Source: Polyangiaceae bacterium (lineage in GTDB: Bacteria > Myxococcota_A > Polyangia > Polyangiales > Polyangiaceae). Taken from it: a stretch of DNA of 64,000 nt. The position numbers and the translations under genes were made by a program. The DNA lies in NCBI GenBank assembly GCA_016712345.1, contig JADJRH010000011.1, positions 5,326,630-5,390,629 on the forward strand, written 5' to 3'. Under the pieces are notes generated by a model that was not told the DNA's origin, searched no databases, and worked only from the letters and a program-made list of their open reading frames with translations. This document shows, one piece after another, positions 1 through 8,970 of this stretch. Position 1 is the first letter of the stretch. Each line of letters begins with the position of its first letter.

Positions 1-651
1 TTGCAGTTGAAACAACTGGTAAACATCCCCGCGGAGCTTGACCCTTTGGTCAGCGACTTTGTGCCCACCTTTCGTGTGCTGGCAGACGACCTGGCGACCG
101 TTTCCGATGACGAATTGCGCACCCGCGCCATGAGCGAGTTCAGCAAAATCACTCTGTGGTGCTTGAAAACAGCCACCAGCACCCAAGAGTTGTTACGCAC
201 GGCCGATCTGTGGCAGGCACATTTCCACGCTCTACTCCAAAGCCGCAACGGCATTGCCGCCATGTCCATTGTGTTTCGATACATGTTGTCGGTTCATGAA
301 GCGTCGCAAACAGAAGTGCTTCCGAGGCTTGCAAAGATTCTGAAAATGGAGGATAAGAACATTATGCCCAGCATCGCCGAACATCTCATCGCCAAAGGGA
401 AAAAATTCGGCATTGAAAAAGGCCGAAAAGAAGGCATCAAGCTGGGTCGCGAGGAAGGCGTCAAACAAGGTCGCGAAGAAGGTGTGGAGCAAGGCCACCG
501 CACGCTGCTGCTTCGTCAATTGCAGCTCAAGTTCGGCACCGTCGACGCGCCGCGGCTTGCCCGCATAGAACGTGCAAGTCGCACCGATCTGGAAACATGG
601 GCCGAGCGCATCCTCACCGCCAATACGCTCTCCGAAGTCTTTGACGGGTAG
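1..651 (+). CDS. Rpn/YhgA-like PD-(D/E)XK nuclease family protein, C-terminal part (5' truncated by window edge)
   Basis: The reading frame is open from the first base, so the true start and the N-terminal nuclease core lie upstream of the window. What is visible is an alpha-helical region, then a charged coiled stretch of KGRKEG/GREEG repeats (about residues 130-165), then a short C-terminal domain ending LTANTLSEVFDG. That architecture, with a Lys/Arg/Glu/Gly repeat before a DUF4351-like tail, is typical of Rpn (recombination-promoting nuclease, putative transposase) family proteins. These are multicopy in many myxobacterial and cyanobacterial genomes and are thought to act on DNA in trans. 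The last 23 or so codons are duplicated 355 bp downstream together with the following palindrome. Assignment rests on the repeat/tail architecture only, because the catalytic residues are not in view. Confidence 0.6.
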   Translation: MQLKQLVNIPAELDPLVSDFVPTFRVLADDLATVSDDELRTRAMSEFSKITLWCLKTATSTQELLRTADLWQAHFHALLQSRNGIAAMSIVFRYMLSVHEASQTEVLPRLAKILKMEDKNIMPSIAEHLIAKGKKFGIEKGRKEGIKLGREEGVKQGREEGVEQGHRTLLLRQLQLKFGTVDAPRLARIERASRTDLETWAERILTANTLSEVFDG

Positions 652-1258
652 AAATCGGCGCCCAAATCTACCCATCTGAGTCTACCCACTCCACGCCCCC
701 AAAAATGGAAGGCGAGGAGCGCGACGCGCCCGCGCGAGCGCAGCACCAAAATGGAAGGCGAGGAGCGCGACGCGCCCGCGCGAGCGCAGCGACCGACGGC
801 GCGAGGACTGTTTGAGCGAGGGCGGCGCTTGCGCCGACCGAGCGAGTTCCGCAGCGCCGTCGGGCGCGAGCACGCGCGGACGCGGCGCGCGACGAAGCCC
901 CCCGCAGCTCGCCGCACGCGTTGAGCAGGCCCATTCTACCGACTTAGAAACGTGGCTCGATCGCATCCTCACCGCCAATACGCTCTCCGAAATCTTTGAC
1001 GGGTAGAAATCGGCGCCCAAATCTACCCACCTGAATCTACCCATTCCACGCCCCCAAAAATGGAAGGCGAGGAGCGCGCCGCGCCCGCGCGAGCGCAGCA
1101 CCAAAATGGAAGGCGAGGAGCGCGCCGCGCCCGCGCGAGCGCAGCGACCGACGGCGCGAGGACTGTCTGAGCGAGGGCGGCGCTTGCGCCGACCGAGCGA
1201 GTTCCGCAGCACCCGTCGGGAGCGAGCACGCGCGGGCGCGGCGCGCGACGAGCCCCGG
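580..1258. repeat. Tandem duplication (period 355 bp) of an Rpn-gene tail plus a GC-rich palindromic repeat
   Basis: Two copies of about 325 bp, starting near 580 and near 935, are clearly homologous. Each contains the last codons of the upstream Rpn-like gene, the stop, a spacer with two CTACCCA motifs, a 44-bp unit (AAAATGGAAGGCGAGGAGCG...) present twice, and then a large imperfect palindrome centred near 825 and 1180. Differences between copies are mostly single bases (for example GACGCG versus GCCGCG), and the two inner 44-bp units within one copy share the same variant, which suggests local homogenisation. There is no convincing coding function after base 654. Confidence 0.85.
937..1008 (+). 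pseudogene. Duplicated 3' fragment of the Rpn-like gene
   Basis: This stretch translates to a second copy of the Rpn-like C-terminus (TDLETWLDRILTANTLSEIFDG then stop), with a few substitutions relative to the copy at 583-651. It has no start codon or N-terminal domain of its own. The open frame that runs into it from 812 is only the translation of the preceding palindrome. It is best treated as a gene remnant carried with the repeat. Confidence 0.7.
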
Positions 1259-1279
1259 TTGCACCGCGGAGCGTTCATT

Positions 1280-1567
1280 TCACTTGAGGCCGAGCCGTTG
1301 CCGCAACACCCGGAAGATGTCGTAAGGCGTTTGATCGGCAAACGCGTTGGTCAGGAACTCAAGAAGTTGTTGAGCCTGCGTTTCTGAAAGCCACGTTGCT
1401 GACCAGCCGCTTTGATACGCGTCATCCCCGTGCAAAAGAACGTAGTTGAGGGTGCGATCAGAATCAACAACGGTGTCAGGTAAGCCCATAGCGATGAGCT
1501 TGGAGCGGTGACGTTGCCGCCAGCGCGGTGAGCCGGGTCGATCATCTGACGAACGGCGATAGCTCAT
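1280..1567 (-). CDS. Small hypothetical protein (about 95 aa)
   Basis: Reading from ATG at 1567 gives a basic N-terminus (MSYRRSSDDRPGSPRWRQRH) followed by a compact, apparently helical domain containing TLNYVLLHGDD and QQLLEFLTNAF and ending RQRLGLK. The frame extends upstream to 1639, but that extension is low in information, so the ATG at 1567 is preferred. No strong ribosome binding site is visible. The C-terminal half has the amino-acid composition of a folded protein and differs from the neighbouring palindrome. I do not recognise the family. It lies convergent to the Rpn-like gene, just beyond the duplicated repeat. Confidence 0.4.
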   Translation of the reverse strand: MSYRRSSDDRPGSPRWRQRHRSKLIAMGLPDTVVDSDRTLNYVLLHGDDAYQSGWSATWLSETQAQQLLEFLTNAFADQTPYDIFRVLRQRLGLK

Positions 1568-1865
1568 ACGTTTTTGGTGCAGCGAAAGCTGCGGCTGGGA
1601 GCGACAAAAAATGCTTTGTGACGTTTCTCGATACGGCATGGACCACCTGTGCCGAGTGCAGCAACGGTGTTGAAAAGGATGCGGGCTGTTTTGTATTGAA
1701 CGTGTGAAACGTGGGGAGAGTGCACAGACGGACTGTCTTCCGGGTCGATATCGACGTCAAGGGGCGGTGAGCGTCAATTCATGCTGCGCTGGAGATTGCA
1801 TTCCTTTAATATCGGACGGTGCGACGTTGCGCGTGCGCAAGGGCCGCGATCACTCGGAGTTACAG

Positions 1866-3827
1866 ATGTACACAGACCGTCTTGTTTCCCGCTCCAGTTG
1901 GCTTCTTTTGTTGTTTGTTTTTGGGGTAGTCACTTCGGCCTGCGGTGAAGGGAGCAGCACCTCCAGCAGCGGCACCGGGGGCGACGCGACAACAAGCGGC
2001 ACGGCCGGCGGAGGAGCGACGAACAGCGGTTCGAGCGGCAGCTCAACAAACAACTCCACGGGCGGCGCAGCGAGTGGAACGGGTGGAACGGGAGCCGGCG
2101 GCAACGTGGGCGGCGGCGGTTCACCGGAGTGTCCACCGGACCAAAAGCCGTGTGGTGGAACATGTGTACCCACGAACGATCCCAAGTTTGGGTGCGCCGA
2201 TCCCATGTGTACACCCTGCGGCAACGAACATTCCACGTCGGCGTGTGAAGCCGGAGCGTGCAGCGTTGTGGACTGCGAGGCGGAATGGTCGGACTGCGAT
2301 GGCAATGGACAAAACGGGTGCGAGGCGAATTTGCCGGCGGATCCCAATAACTGCGATACCTGCGGCAACACGTGTTCGGCACCCAACGGCACGCCGGGGT
2401 GTGAAGCGGGCGTGTGTACACTTTCATCGTGTGACAACAGTTGGTCAGATTGCAACGGTGAGTTGAACGACGGGTGTGAAATTCAGTCAGGTATCGACCC
2501 GGCCAACTGCGGAAGCTGCGGTGTGAAGTGCGGTGCCGGTGAAACATGTCAGGGTGGTGTGTGTGGTGTGTTTTGCGATCCGGGAAAGGGCAATTGCGAC
2601 GGCAACGCGCCAAACGGGTGTGAAACCACGCTGGGTACACAGTCAGACTGCGCGTTCTGCGGCGATTCGTGCGATTTGGCCAACGCGACGGGAATGTGTC
2701 AGGGCGGGGCGTGTGCGATTGTGATGTGTCAGGGAGGTTTTGCCAACTGTGATGCCAACCCGGCCAATGGGTGTGAGACGAGTCTGTCGACAGCGTCCAA
2801 CTGCGGGGCGTGCGGAGTTGGCTGCGGCTTGGGTGAAAACTGTATTGCCGGTCAATGTGCGGCGCCAAACCCGTGTGCGATCTTGCCTGAAGTGTGCAAC
2901 GGGTTGGACGATAACTGCGATGGTCAGGTAGATGAAAACCTGACAGAGCCGTGCTCGACGGCGTGCGGGTCCGGTGTGATCGCATGCACCGCCGGCAAGT
3001 GGGGCGCTTGCAGCGCGCCTCAACCCACTGCGGAGGTATGTGGCAATACCATTGACGACGATTGTGACGGCAACACCGATGATGTGGCCCTTGTCAACGG
3101 TCAGATGAAAACGTGCGCGTCGGGCTGTGGAAACACAAGTGGAACGTTGGGCGTCTCGATTGGAAACGTGACGGATCTGACCACCGTCGCGACGCCGCTC
3201 AACGTAACGGGTACGGTAACAGGTGCCATTGACAGTTGGTATTTAGAATGGGCGCCCGATGGGGAGACTGCGTACACATTGCTTCAGTCAGGGACGGGTA
3301 ATGTGATTTCGGGTGCGCTTGGGGCGCTGGATCCAACGTTGATTGAAAACGGAATTATCCATTTGCGACTGCGGGCGGTGGGGTGCAACAGCGCCGTTGT
3401 GCAGGATGTTCGAGACGTGAAGATCGCGGGCGAAAACAAGGTGGGCAACGTGATTGTCACGTATGAGGACATGAAGATTGAGGTGGTGGGCGTGGCCGTT
3501 CAGGTGCTTCGTATGTATGACAGTCGCAAACGGGCATTGAAAAAAGAGTTTGGGCAGGAATGGTCATTATCGCTTGGAACCAAGGTGAATGTGTCGCGCA
3601 ACATTCCAGTGGGTCAAAGCTGGACGCTCACGTGCCCGCCGATTTTTGGTCAGCCTACCCAGACAGAAATCAAAGGGCATGACATTGAAGTTCGGTTAAA
3701 TGAACACGAACTATACCGGTTTAAACCGGTTATTTCAAACATTACATACGCGTTTCAAGGGGCTTGTCAGGGGTATGTGACGTTTCAGCAAACGGGGGGC
3801 CGGCCGGGGCAAAGTTGCAATCGTTGA
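1866..3827 (+). CDS. MopE-like Cys-rich lipoprotein module with start of RHS region (N-terminal part, frame breaks at 3794-3800)
   Basis: The ATG at 1866 is chosen because GGAG lies 8 bp upstream and a lipoprotein-type signal follows (hydrophobic LLLLFVFGVVTSAC; Cys about residue 27). After a Gly/Ser/Thr linker come about four Cys-rich repeats of the form DCDGN..NGCE..NCGxCGxxC, then a MopE-type metal-binding motif (CNGLDDNCDGQVDE), a second one (CGNTIDDDCDGNTDD), an Ig-like stretch, and from about residue 520 the start of an RHS-type domain (RMYDSRKRALKKEFGQEWSLSLG). The frame ends at 3827, just where the RHS sequence continues in the -1 frame. Joined to the next entry it would make a single protein of about 2007 aa anchored in the outer membrane. 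Cell-surface or contact-dependent function is inferred from the RHS family. Confidence 0.85.
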   Translation: MYTDRLVSRSSWLLLLFVFGVVTSACGEGSSTSSSGTGGDATTSGTAGGGATNSGSSGSSTNNSTGGAASGTGGTGAGGNVGGGGSPECPPDQKPCGGTCVPTNDPKFGCADPMCTPCGNEHSTSACEAGACSVVDCEAEWSDCDGNGQNGCEANLPADPNNCDTCGNTCSAPNGTPGCEAGVCTLSSCDNSWSDCNGELNDGCEIQSGIDPANCGSCGVKCGAGETCQGGVCGVFCDPGKGNCDGNAPNGCETTLGTQSDCAFCGDSCDLANATGMCQGGACAIVMCQGGFANCDANPANGCETSLSTASNCGACGVGCGLGENCIAGQCAAPNPCAILPEVCNGLDDNCDGQVDENLTEPCSTACGSGVIACTAGKWGACSAPQPTAEVCGNTIDDDCDGNTDDVALVNGQMKTCASGCGNTSGTLGVSIGNVTDLTTVATPLNVTGTVTGAIDSWYLEWAPDGETAYTLLQSGTGNVISGALGALDPTLIENGIIHLRLRAVGCNSAVVQDVRDVKIAGENKVGNVIVTYEDMKIEVVGVAVQVLRMYDSRKRALKKEFGQEWSLSLGTKVNVSRNIPVGQSWTLTCPPIFGQPTQTEIKGHDIEVRLNEHELYRFKPVISNITYAFQGACQGYVTFQQTGGRPGQSCNR

Positions 3828-6800
3828 CCGACAATTATGTGATATGGCTCAACGACGGCACCACCAGTTTGTATGTGGATGTTGACTATACTTTGTGGGA
3901 TCTGAAGGACATTCGTCTGACAACGTTGGGTGGCCGAGAGTACGATATCAAATACGGTGGTTCAGTGACTCGGGTGGGTGACGCGCACGGTAACTCGGTA
4001 CAGATGCAGCCCACCGGGTTGGTGAACCAGCCGAGCGGCGTGGGGGTGACATTTGTAAAAGACGGTTCGGGTAGAATTACGTCGGTGGTGGGGCCCGACG
4101 GTAAATCGGTGAAATATGCCTATGGTCCAACGGGCGATCTGACAACGGTGACGGACCGAAAAAATCAGGTCACGACGTTTTCATACTACTTTGACCATCA
4201 ATTGGAACGCGTTGTGGACCCGGCCGGCACAACGCCCATGCGGTTGGAGTACGACGCCGACGGGCGGATGAAGAAGCAGTTTGATGCCAATCAAAACCCG
4301 GAGATTTTGGATTTTAATCCCTTGGCCGGAACGGCGGCGGTGGCAGGGGTAAACGGCGCGGTAACGAGCGCACAATTTGGGGCGAATGGGCAATTGACTC
4401 AGGTGGCATCACCGGTGGGTCTACCCGTGAAGTATGAATATGACGCCAATGGCCTTGTGACGAAAAAGACCGACGAGCTGGGTCAGATCTGGACGTTCAC
4501 GTACGACGCGAAATGGAACCTTGCTTCGGAAACCAATCCGTCGGGCCACACAACGGGATGGGCCAGTTCGTACGATGCGGCCGGTAATCGCACCAAGTTG
4601 GTGGTGAGCGCGCCGCTGAAGGGGCCTGAAACACTTGAGTACACAGCGGCGGGTAAGTTGACAAAGGTGACAACTCCGGCGGGGCTTGTGCAAACCATGG
4701 CGTATGACTCGAAGGGTCAGCGCACGGGCAGTACAGAAACAAACGGGGCGATGAGTGTTACCACGACAATGGGCTACGACGCCGCGGGTCACAAAACATC
4801 GCAGGTGGGCCCCGCGGGGGACACCACGTTGTTTGAATATGACAGCCGGGGCCGGCTGACAAAGCGCATTGCGGAGCATCCGGCGCCCGCCATGGATGAG
4901 ATCACCACCTTCCAATATGACGACAACGACTTGTTGGTGATGACCACCGATTCACAGGGGCAAACGGGCACCACGTACGACGCGAACGGCAGGCCGACGA
5001 CGCTGACAAGTCCGGGCGGTGGGGTGGTTCAACAAGCGTATGACCCCATGGGTAGATTGACGCTCAAAACCTACCCGCCGACAGCGCAGGCGCCCACGGG
5101 GGCCAAAGAAGCGTACGCATACGACGAGCTTGGCAATGTGACAGGGGTGCTTGATAGGGATGGGGTGTTTGTGGAGTACGAATATGACGCGTTGGGGAGG
5201 CGTACCAAGATGATTGCGGGGGACGGGGCCGCGACGCTGTTCTTTTACGACGCTTTGGGCCGGAAGACAAAAGAGGTGAACCCGCTCGGTCACCAGCGCA
5301 CGTGGGAGGTGGACGCTGTGGGTCACGTCACCAAAGAGGTGGACGAAACCGGCGCGATCACGCTCACCGCGTATGACGCGGCGGGGCGGGTGACTCAAAT
5401 GGTGGATGCGCTGGGAAACGCGCGTCAATATCAGTATAACCCGGCGGGTAGAAGAACCGCAATCCTGTACCCTGACTCGACGTCTGAACATTTTGAGTAC
5501 GATGTGGTGGGGCGTGAAACCAAGATGATTGGTCGCGGGGGTCAGATCACGAGCCGCGGCTACGATGCGGCCGGGCACTTAACTTCAATGACGGATGAAA
5601 ACGGCCAGTCGACAACGTTCGGTTACGACTCGGTGGGGCATCTCACTCTTGTCACGGATCCCAAGGGAAATGCGCTCACGTCGGTGTATGACTCGGCGGG
5701 GCGGGTTGTAGAACGCACTCTTCCGGGCGGCGGGATGGCCGAGACGTATGCGTATGACTCGGCCGGAAGGATCACACTCAAAACAGGGTTTGACGGTTTG
5801 ACCACCGCTTATGAATATGATGCGAATAGCAACCTGACAAAGTTGACCATTCAAAAAGCGGGCAGCGTGATGCCCACGGTGTACACACTGCAACCCTCAC
5901 CGGGGGGTGATCGCGTGACTGTGGCCGATGCGCACGGTCCGACAACGTACACGTATGACAGCTTGACGGGTAGGTTAAACGAGATTGAGACGCCGGAAGG
6001 GATGTTGAGCTACGGGTATGACGCGGCCGGAAGGATCACTTCGCGCGCGACGCCCGAAGGCACGACATCGTACGAGTATGATCAAGCGGGGCGCGTGACG
6101 TTGATGAGCGATTCGCGAATTGGGATGGTGAACTATACCCATGATGCGCTGGGTAGACTCGCGAATGTGGTGATGCCCGACGGTGGAACGACGGCGTACA
6201 CCCATGACTCAATGAGTCGGCTTTTGAGTGTGACGCACAACGCGCCGAACGGAACGTTGCTTTTGAGTTTTACCCATCAATATGACGCCAACGGGCGGCG
6301 CACGCAGATTACCGAAACATCGGCGGGTGGAACGTCTACCGTTGTGTACGCGTACGATGCGAAGGGGCAACTGACTTTGGAAAATCGTCCGACGGGTGTG
6401 ATCACCTACGCGTATGACGCGGCGGGACACCGGACGTCCAAAACAGATCCAAACGGGACGGTTTTATACTCGTACGATGCGCAGGGGAAATTGACGGCTT
6501 CAACGGTTGAAGATTTCTTTTATGACGGGGCCGGGCGGCTCACGAAGCGGCAGGCAAAAAACGGGTCGAACGTGACCACCTACCAATACGACGCGGAGGG
6601 TAGATTGTTGACGCTCACGCCGCCGAGTGGAATGGCGATGTCGTTTGCGTATGACATTGACGGGATTCGATATTCGCAGACGGTGGCGGGCAACAAGGTG
6701 GATTACCTTGTCGATCCGTTGCGTGAGTACGCGGAGGTGGTGGGCGAATATGACTCGAACGGTCAACCGATCGCGTCGTATGTGTACGGTGGGAGCGGGC

Positions 6801-7888
6801 GTGCCGCGGACGTGCGCGACAATATCAAGCTCTTTTACCTGAACGATGCTCAGAGCGTGCGGGCGCTTCGGCCGATGGGAACGCAGGGAACGTCGGATGC
6901 GTACACATTCAGCGCATTTGGTGAAGTGTTGGCGTCGTCGGGCACTTCGCCAAACGGGTACGGTTTTCAAGGCGAAGCGACGGATGTTTCGGGGCTTGTG
7001 TACCTTCGCGCTCGGTATCTTGACCCTTCGCTTGGAAGGTTTTTAACGCGTGATCCGGTTTCGGGCGAACCTCCCTATTCGTTTGCTCACAACGATCCTC
7101 CCAACAAAACCGACCCAACCGGTAGAACGGCAGGCCTTTTGTTGGCGCCTGGGGGTGGAATGGTGGCTTTTGCGTCGGCCGCTCTACCGAGGACCATTCA
7201 GGTTATCTTGTTGTGGTGGCGCCTCCGGCGAACCCAGGCCGCGGTGGCGACGGCGTTCGGCCTCGCCGCGGTGGTGTCAAGAAACTGGAATGATGGGAAG
7301 ACTGTGGATGAGGTGAAAGGGGAACTGGAAGGTAAGAAAGGTTGGACGATCTCACTCGCGCACACCAAGTCCAAGCTGTGCGAGGGTACGGCGCGGGGTG
7401 ATGCGGGCACCGATCTGAAAGGTGACAAACGCGCGCTCTACACGTCGGGCGAGTTGAATGACAGCTTCCAGGGGTTTATGCGGAAGCTGCTGGAGGCGGC
7501 GATTGATCTGCGCAAGGCGTTGTTTGGTAAACTGACTCCCGACTGCGCCGAAACGTATGGTCAGATTGCGCGCCAGATAACGAGTTGGGACATGGGTAAC
7601 TGCGCCGAAAAATCATCCCTCTTCTGGATGTTTGAGGGGTGCGGTGCTTCGACCGATGAACAGAAATTGGATGTGCTTTGCAACATTGATCAATGGGACA
7701 CGGTGCGCATGGATTCGTGCTCTACTTCGGGTCACATTGATGCGTGCGCGCAGTGCTGTTTGTTCTTTCTTGAAATTCAAAAGTTGGTAGAAAAAGAAGT
7801 GGGTAGTTGCCCGGTGTCAGGTGTGGTTGGCGGGTTGCTGCAACAACCCGTGTGTCTGGACGTGGTGCGTTGCCTCGCGACGCCCTGA
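3764..7888 (+). CDS. RHS/YD-repeat protein with deaminase-like C-terminal toxin domain (C-terminal part of the 1866 gene)
   Basis: This frame holds dozens of YD repeats (YDxxGRxxxx, for example YDAAGRVTQMVDALG), followed by the RHS-associated core (YLRARYLDPSLGRFLTRDPVSG... ending DPTGRT near 7130). Such repeats build a hollow shell that encapsulates a C-terminal toxin. After the core come a hydrophobic segment (7140-7290) and about 200 unique residues. These contain GNCAE (Cys-Ala-Glu codons at 7601-7609) and, about 45 residues later, ACAQCC (7741-7758). The order [H/C]AE then CxxC is the zinc/catalytic signature of deaminase-fold toxins (YwqJ-like), so a nucleoside or nucleic-acid deaminase is predicted. 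No immunity gene is recognisable next door. Reading probably enters from the upstream frame at 3794-3800 rather than at its own start; no good ribosome binding site precedes 3764. Confidence 0.85.
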   Translation: MSGVCDVSANGGPAGAKLQSLTDNYVIWLNDGTTSLYVDVDYTLWDLKDIRLTTLGGREYDIKYGGSVTRVGDAHGNSVQMQPTGLVNQPSGVGVTFVKDGSGRITSVVGPDGKSVKYAYGPTGDLTTVTDRKNQVTTFSYYFDHQLERVVDPAGTTPMRLEYDADGRMKKQFDANQNPEILDFNPLAGTAAVAGVNGAVTSAQFGANGQLTQVASPVGLPVKYEYDANGLVTKKTDELGQIWTFTYDAKWNLASETNPSGHTTGWASSYDAAGNRTKLVVSAPLKGPETLEYTAAGKLTKVTTPAGLVQTMAYDSKGQRTGSTETNGAMSVTTTMGYDAAGHKTSQVGPAGDTTLFEYDSRGRLTKRIAEHPAPAMDEITTFQYDDNDLLVMTTDSQGQTGTTYDANGRPTTLTSPGGGVVQQAYDPMGRLTLKTYPPTAQAPTGAKEAYAYDELGNVTGVLDRDGVFVEYEYDALGRRTKMIAGDGAATLFFYDALGRKTKEVNPLGHQRTWEVDAVGHVTKEVDETGAITLTAYDAAGRVTQMVDALGNARQYQYNPAGRRTAILYPDSTSEHFEYDVVGRETKMIGRGGQITSRGYDAAGHLTSMTDENGQSTTFGYDSVGHLTLVTDPKGNALTSVYDSAGRVVERTLPGGGMAETYAYDSAGRITLKTGFDGLTTAYEYDANSNLTKLTIQKAGSVMPTVYTLQPSPGGDRVTVADAHGPTTYTYDSLTGRLNEIETPEGMLSYGYDAAGRITSRATPEGTTSYEYDQAGRVTLMSDSRIGMVNYTHDALGRLANVVMPDGGTTAYTHDSMSRLLSVTHNAPNGTLLLSFTHQYDANGRRTQITETSAGGTSTVVYAYDAKGQLTLENRPTGVITYAYDAAGHRTSKTDPNGTVLYSYDAQGKLTASTVEDFFYDGAGRLTKRQAKNGSNVTTYQYDAEGRLLTLTPPSGMAMSFAYDIDGIRYSQTVAGNKVDYLVDPLREYAEVVGEYDSNGQPIASYVYGGSGRAADVRDNIKLFYLNDAQSVRALRPMGTQGTSDAYTFSAFGEVLASSGTSPNGYGFQGEATDVSGLVYLRARYLDPSLGRFLTRDPVSGEPPYSFAHNDPPNKTDPTGRTAGLLLAPGGGMVAFASAALPRTIQVILLWWRLRRTQAAVATAFGLAAVVSRNWNDGKTVDEVKGELEGKKGWTISLAHTKSKLCEGTARGDAGTDLKGDKRALYTSGELNDSFQGFMRKLLEAAIDLRKALFGKLTPDCAETYGQIARQITSWDMGNCAEKSSLFWMFEGCGASTDEQKLDVLCNIDQWDTVRMDSCSTSGHIDACAQCCLFFLEIQKLVEKEVGSCPVSGVVGGLLQQPVCLDVVRCLATP
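3794..3800 (+). other. Frame-change site in the RHS gene (G GGG GGC)
   Basis: A run of six G plus C sits exactly where RHS homology passes from the 1866 frame into the -1 frame. In the zero frame it reads ACG GGG GGC, which fits the X XXY YYZ form of a -1 slippery heptamer. A GGCCGGCC palindrome follows directly. One missing G would equally restore a single frame. Confidence 0.6.
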
Positions 7889-8002
7889 CGGGCCTCACAA
7901 AACGTGTGTGACCGCTATCGCTTCTCTTGGGACTGTCGATGGGGGTTACAGTTCGCTCGCGATGCAGGTAGGATGGGGGCGGTTTGCTTGAGGAGGCACG
8001 TG

Positions 8003-8914
8003 ATGATGAGCAAGGGTCGTTCTCTTAAAGCTTCGGCGGAATTGTTGAGTCGCTCGGAGCGGTCTTTTCGAAGAGCGAGTCGCCGCGCTGCTCGCATCAC
8101 CGCGATCCTCTCGGTTGGGGTGCTGTATGTAGCGGGGTGCAGCTTTGATCTCGAAGGCGTGTTTGGGTCGGGCGGATCGAACACCGGCGGCACGGGCGGC
8201 AGCGGTGGAACAACGGGGACCGGGGGAGCAACGACCAGCTCGGGCGGCACCACGAGTTCGAGTTCAACCACCTCGACAAGCACGACGAGTTCGACGAGTT
8301 CAACCACAACGAGCACGACAACGACAACGACGACGACGAGCACAAGCACGACGACGAGCACCACAACGAGCACAACGACAACCACAACCGGTGGGCCCGT
8401 GATGGTGACGGTGCTTCCAGAAGGGAGCGCGTACCGCTACTGGGACCAAGGAACGGTGGCGTCTGGATGGGACGACTCAGGCTTTAACGATGGCCAGTGG
8501 CCAACGGGAACAGCCCCGCTCGGGTACGGAGATTTTTATATTGTGACCAATGTTGGATACGGTCCAAGCCAGCAGTCCAAGTACATTTCAACCTGGTTTA
8601 GAACGACATTCGACGTTGCAAACAAAGACGCGGTGACGGCGGCAACGCTTGAACTGAATGTGGACGATGGGGCGGTGGTGTTTATCAACGGCAATGAGTG
8701 GGTGCGTTGGAACATGCCGGACGGCGCTATTATGACGGACACGCTCGCGTCGAACATTGTGGACGGTGGTCAAGAAAACATGTTTATCGGTTTTACGGTG
8801 GACCCGTCGATGTTGGTCACTGGGAAAAACGTTTTGGCGGTTGAGGTACACCAGGCGGTGGCAAACAGCAGCGATCTGGGCTTCGACGCGCGCCTGACAC
8901 TGACGCAAAATTGA
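8003..8914 (+). CDS. Secreted lipoprotein with Thr/Ser linker and galactose-binding-like beta-sandwich domain
   Basis: The ATG at 8003 is preferred over in-frame starts further upstream because AGGAGG lies 6 bp before it. The 303-aa product has a long basic n-region, then a hydrophobic stretch ending in a lipobox (VLYVAGC), then a Gly-rich and an almost pure Thr/Ser linker (about residues 65-130). A C-terminal domain of about 170 aa follows, with WDDSGFNDGQWPTGTAPLGYGD and DDGAVVFINGNEW. That pattern recurs in extracellular proteins of planctomycetes and myxobacteria as a galactose-binding-like jelly roll. It is presumably outer-membrane anchored, displaying a carbohydrate- or polymer-binding domain. 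It is not an evident immunity protein for the upstream RHS toxin, since those are usually small and unrelated to this fold. Confidence 0.8.
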   Translation: MMSKGRSLKASAELLSRSERSFRRASRRAARITAILSVGVLYVAGCSFDLEGVFGSGGSNTGGTGGSGGTTGTGGATTSSGGTTSSSSTTSTSTTSSTSSTTTSTTTTTTTTSTSTTTSTTTSTTTTTTGGPVMVTVLPEGSAYRYWDQGTVASGWDDSGFNDGQWPTGTAPLGYGDFYIVTNVGYGPSQQSKYISTWFRTTFDVANKDAVTAATLELNVDDGAVVFINGNEWVRWNMPDGAIMTDTLASNIVDGGQENMFIGFTVDPSMLVTGKNVLAVEVHQAVANSSDLGFDARLTLTQN

Positions 8915-8925
8915 ATCTGATGAGC

Positions 8926-8958
8926 GAGGCTGCTTGTTGAACAGTCGCGAGCAGCCTC
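8926..8958. terminator. Bidirectional hairpin terminator
   Basis: Perfect 9-bp stem GAGGCTGCT / AGCAGCCTC with a 15-nt loop, between the convergent genes ending at 8914 and 8971. There is no long T-tract. Confidence 0.65.
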
Positions 8959-8970
8959 AAATTACCCGGC

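Noticed and set aside
1930..2985. A 351-aa minus-strand frame opposite the MopE repeats
   Set aside because: It is rich in Arg, His, Ser and Thr with no motif, and is a shadow of the Cys-rich coding strand.
7915..8385. Minus-strand open frame of Val-rich repeats
   Set aside because: It is the reverse complement of the Thr/Ser linker of the lipoprotein at 8003.
8003..8914. Lipoprotein as the immunity protein of the RHS toxin
   Set aside because: It carries an export signal and a galactose-binding-like domain with its own ribosome binding site; nothing points to toxin neutralisation.
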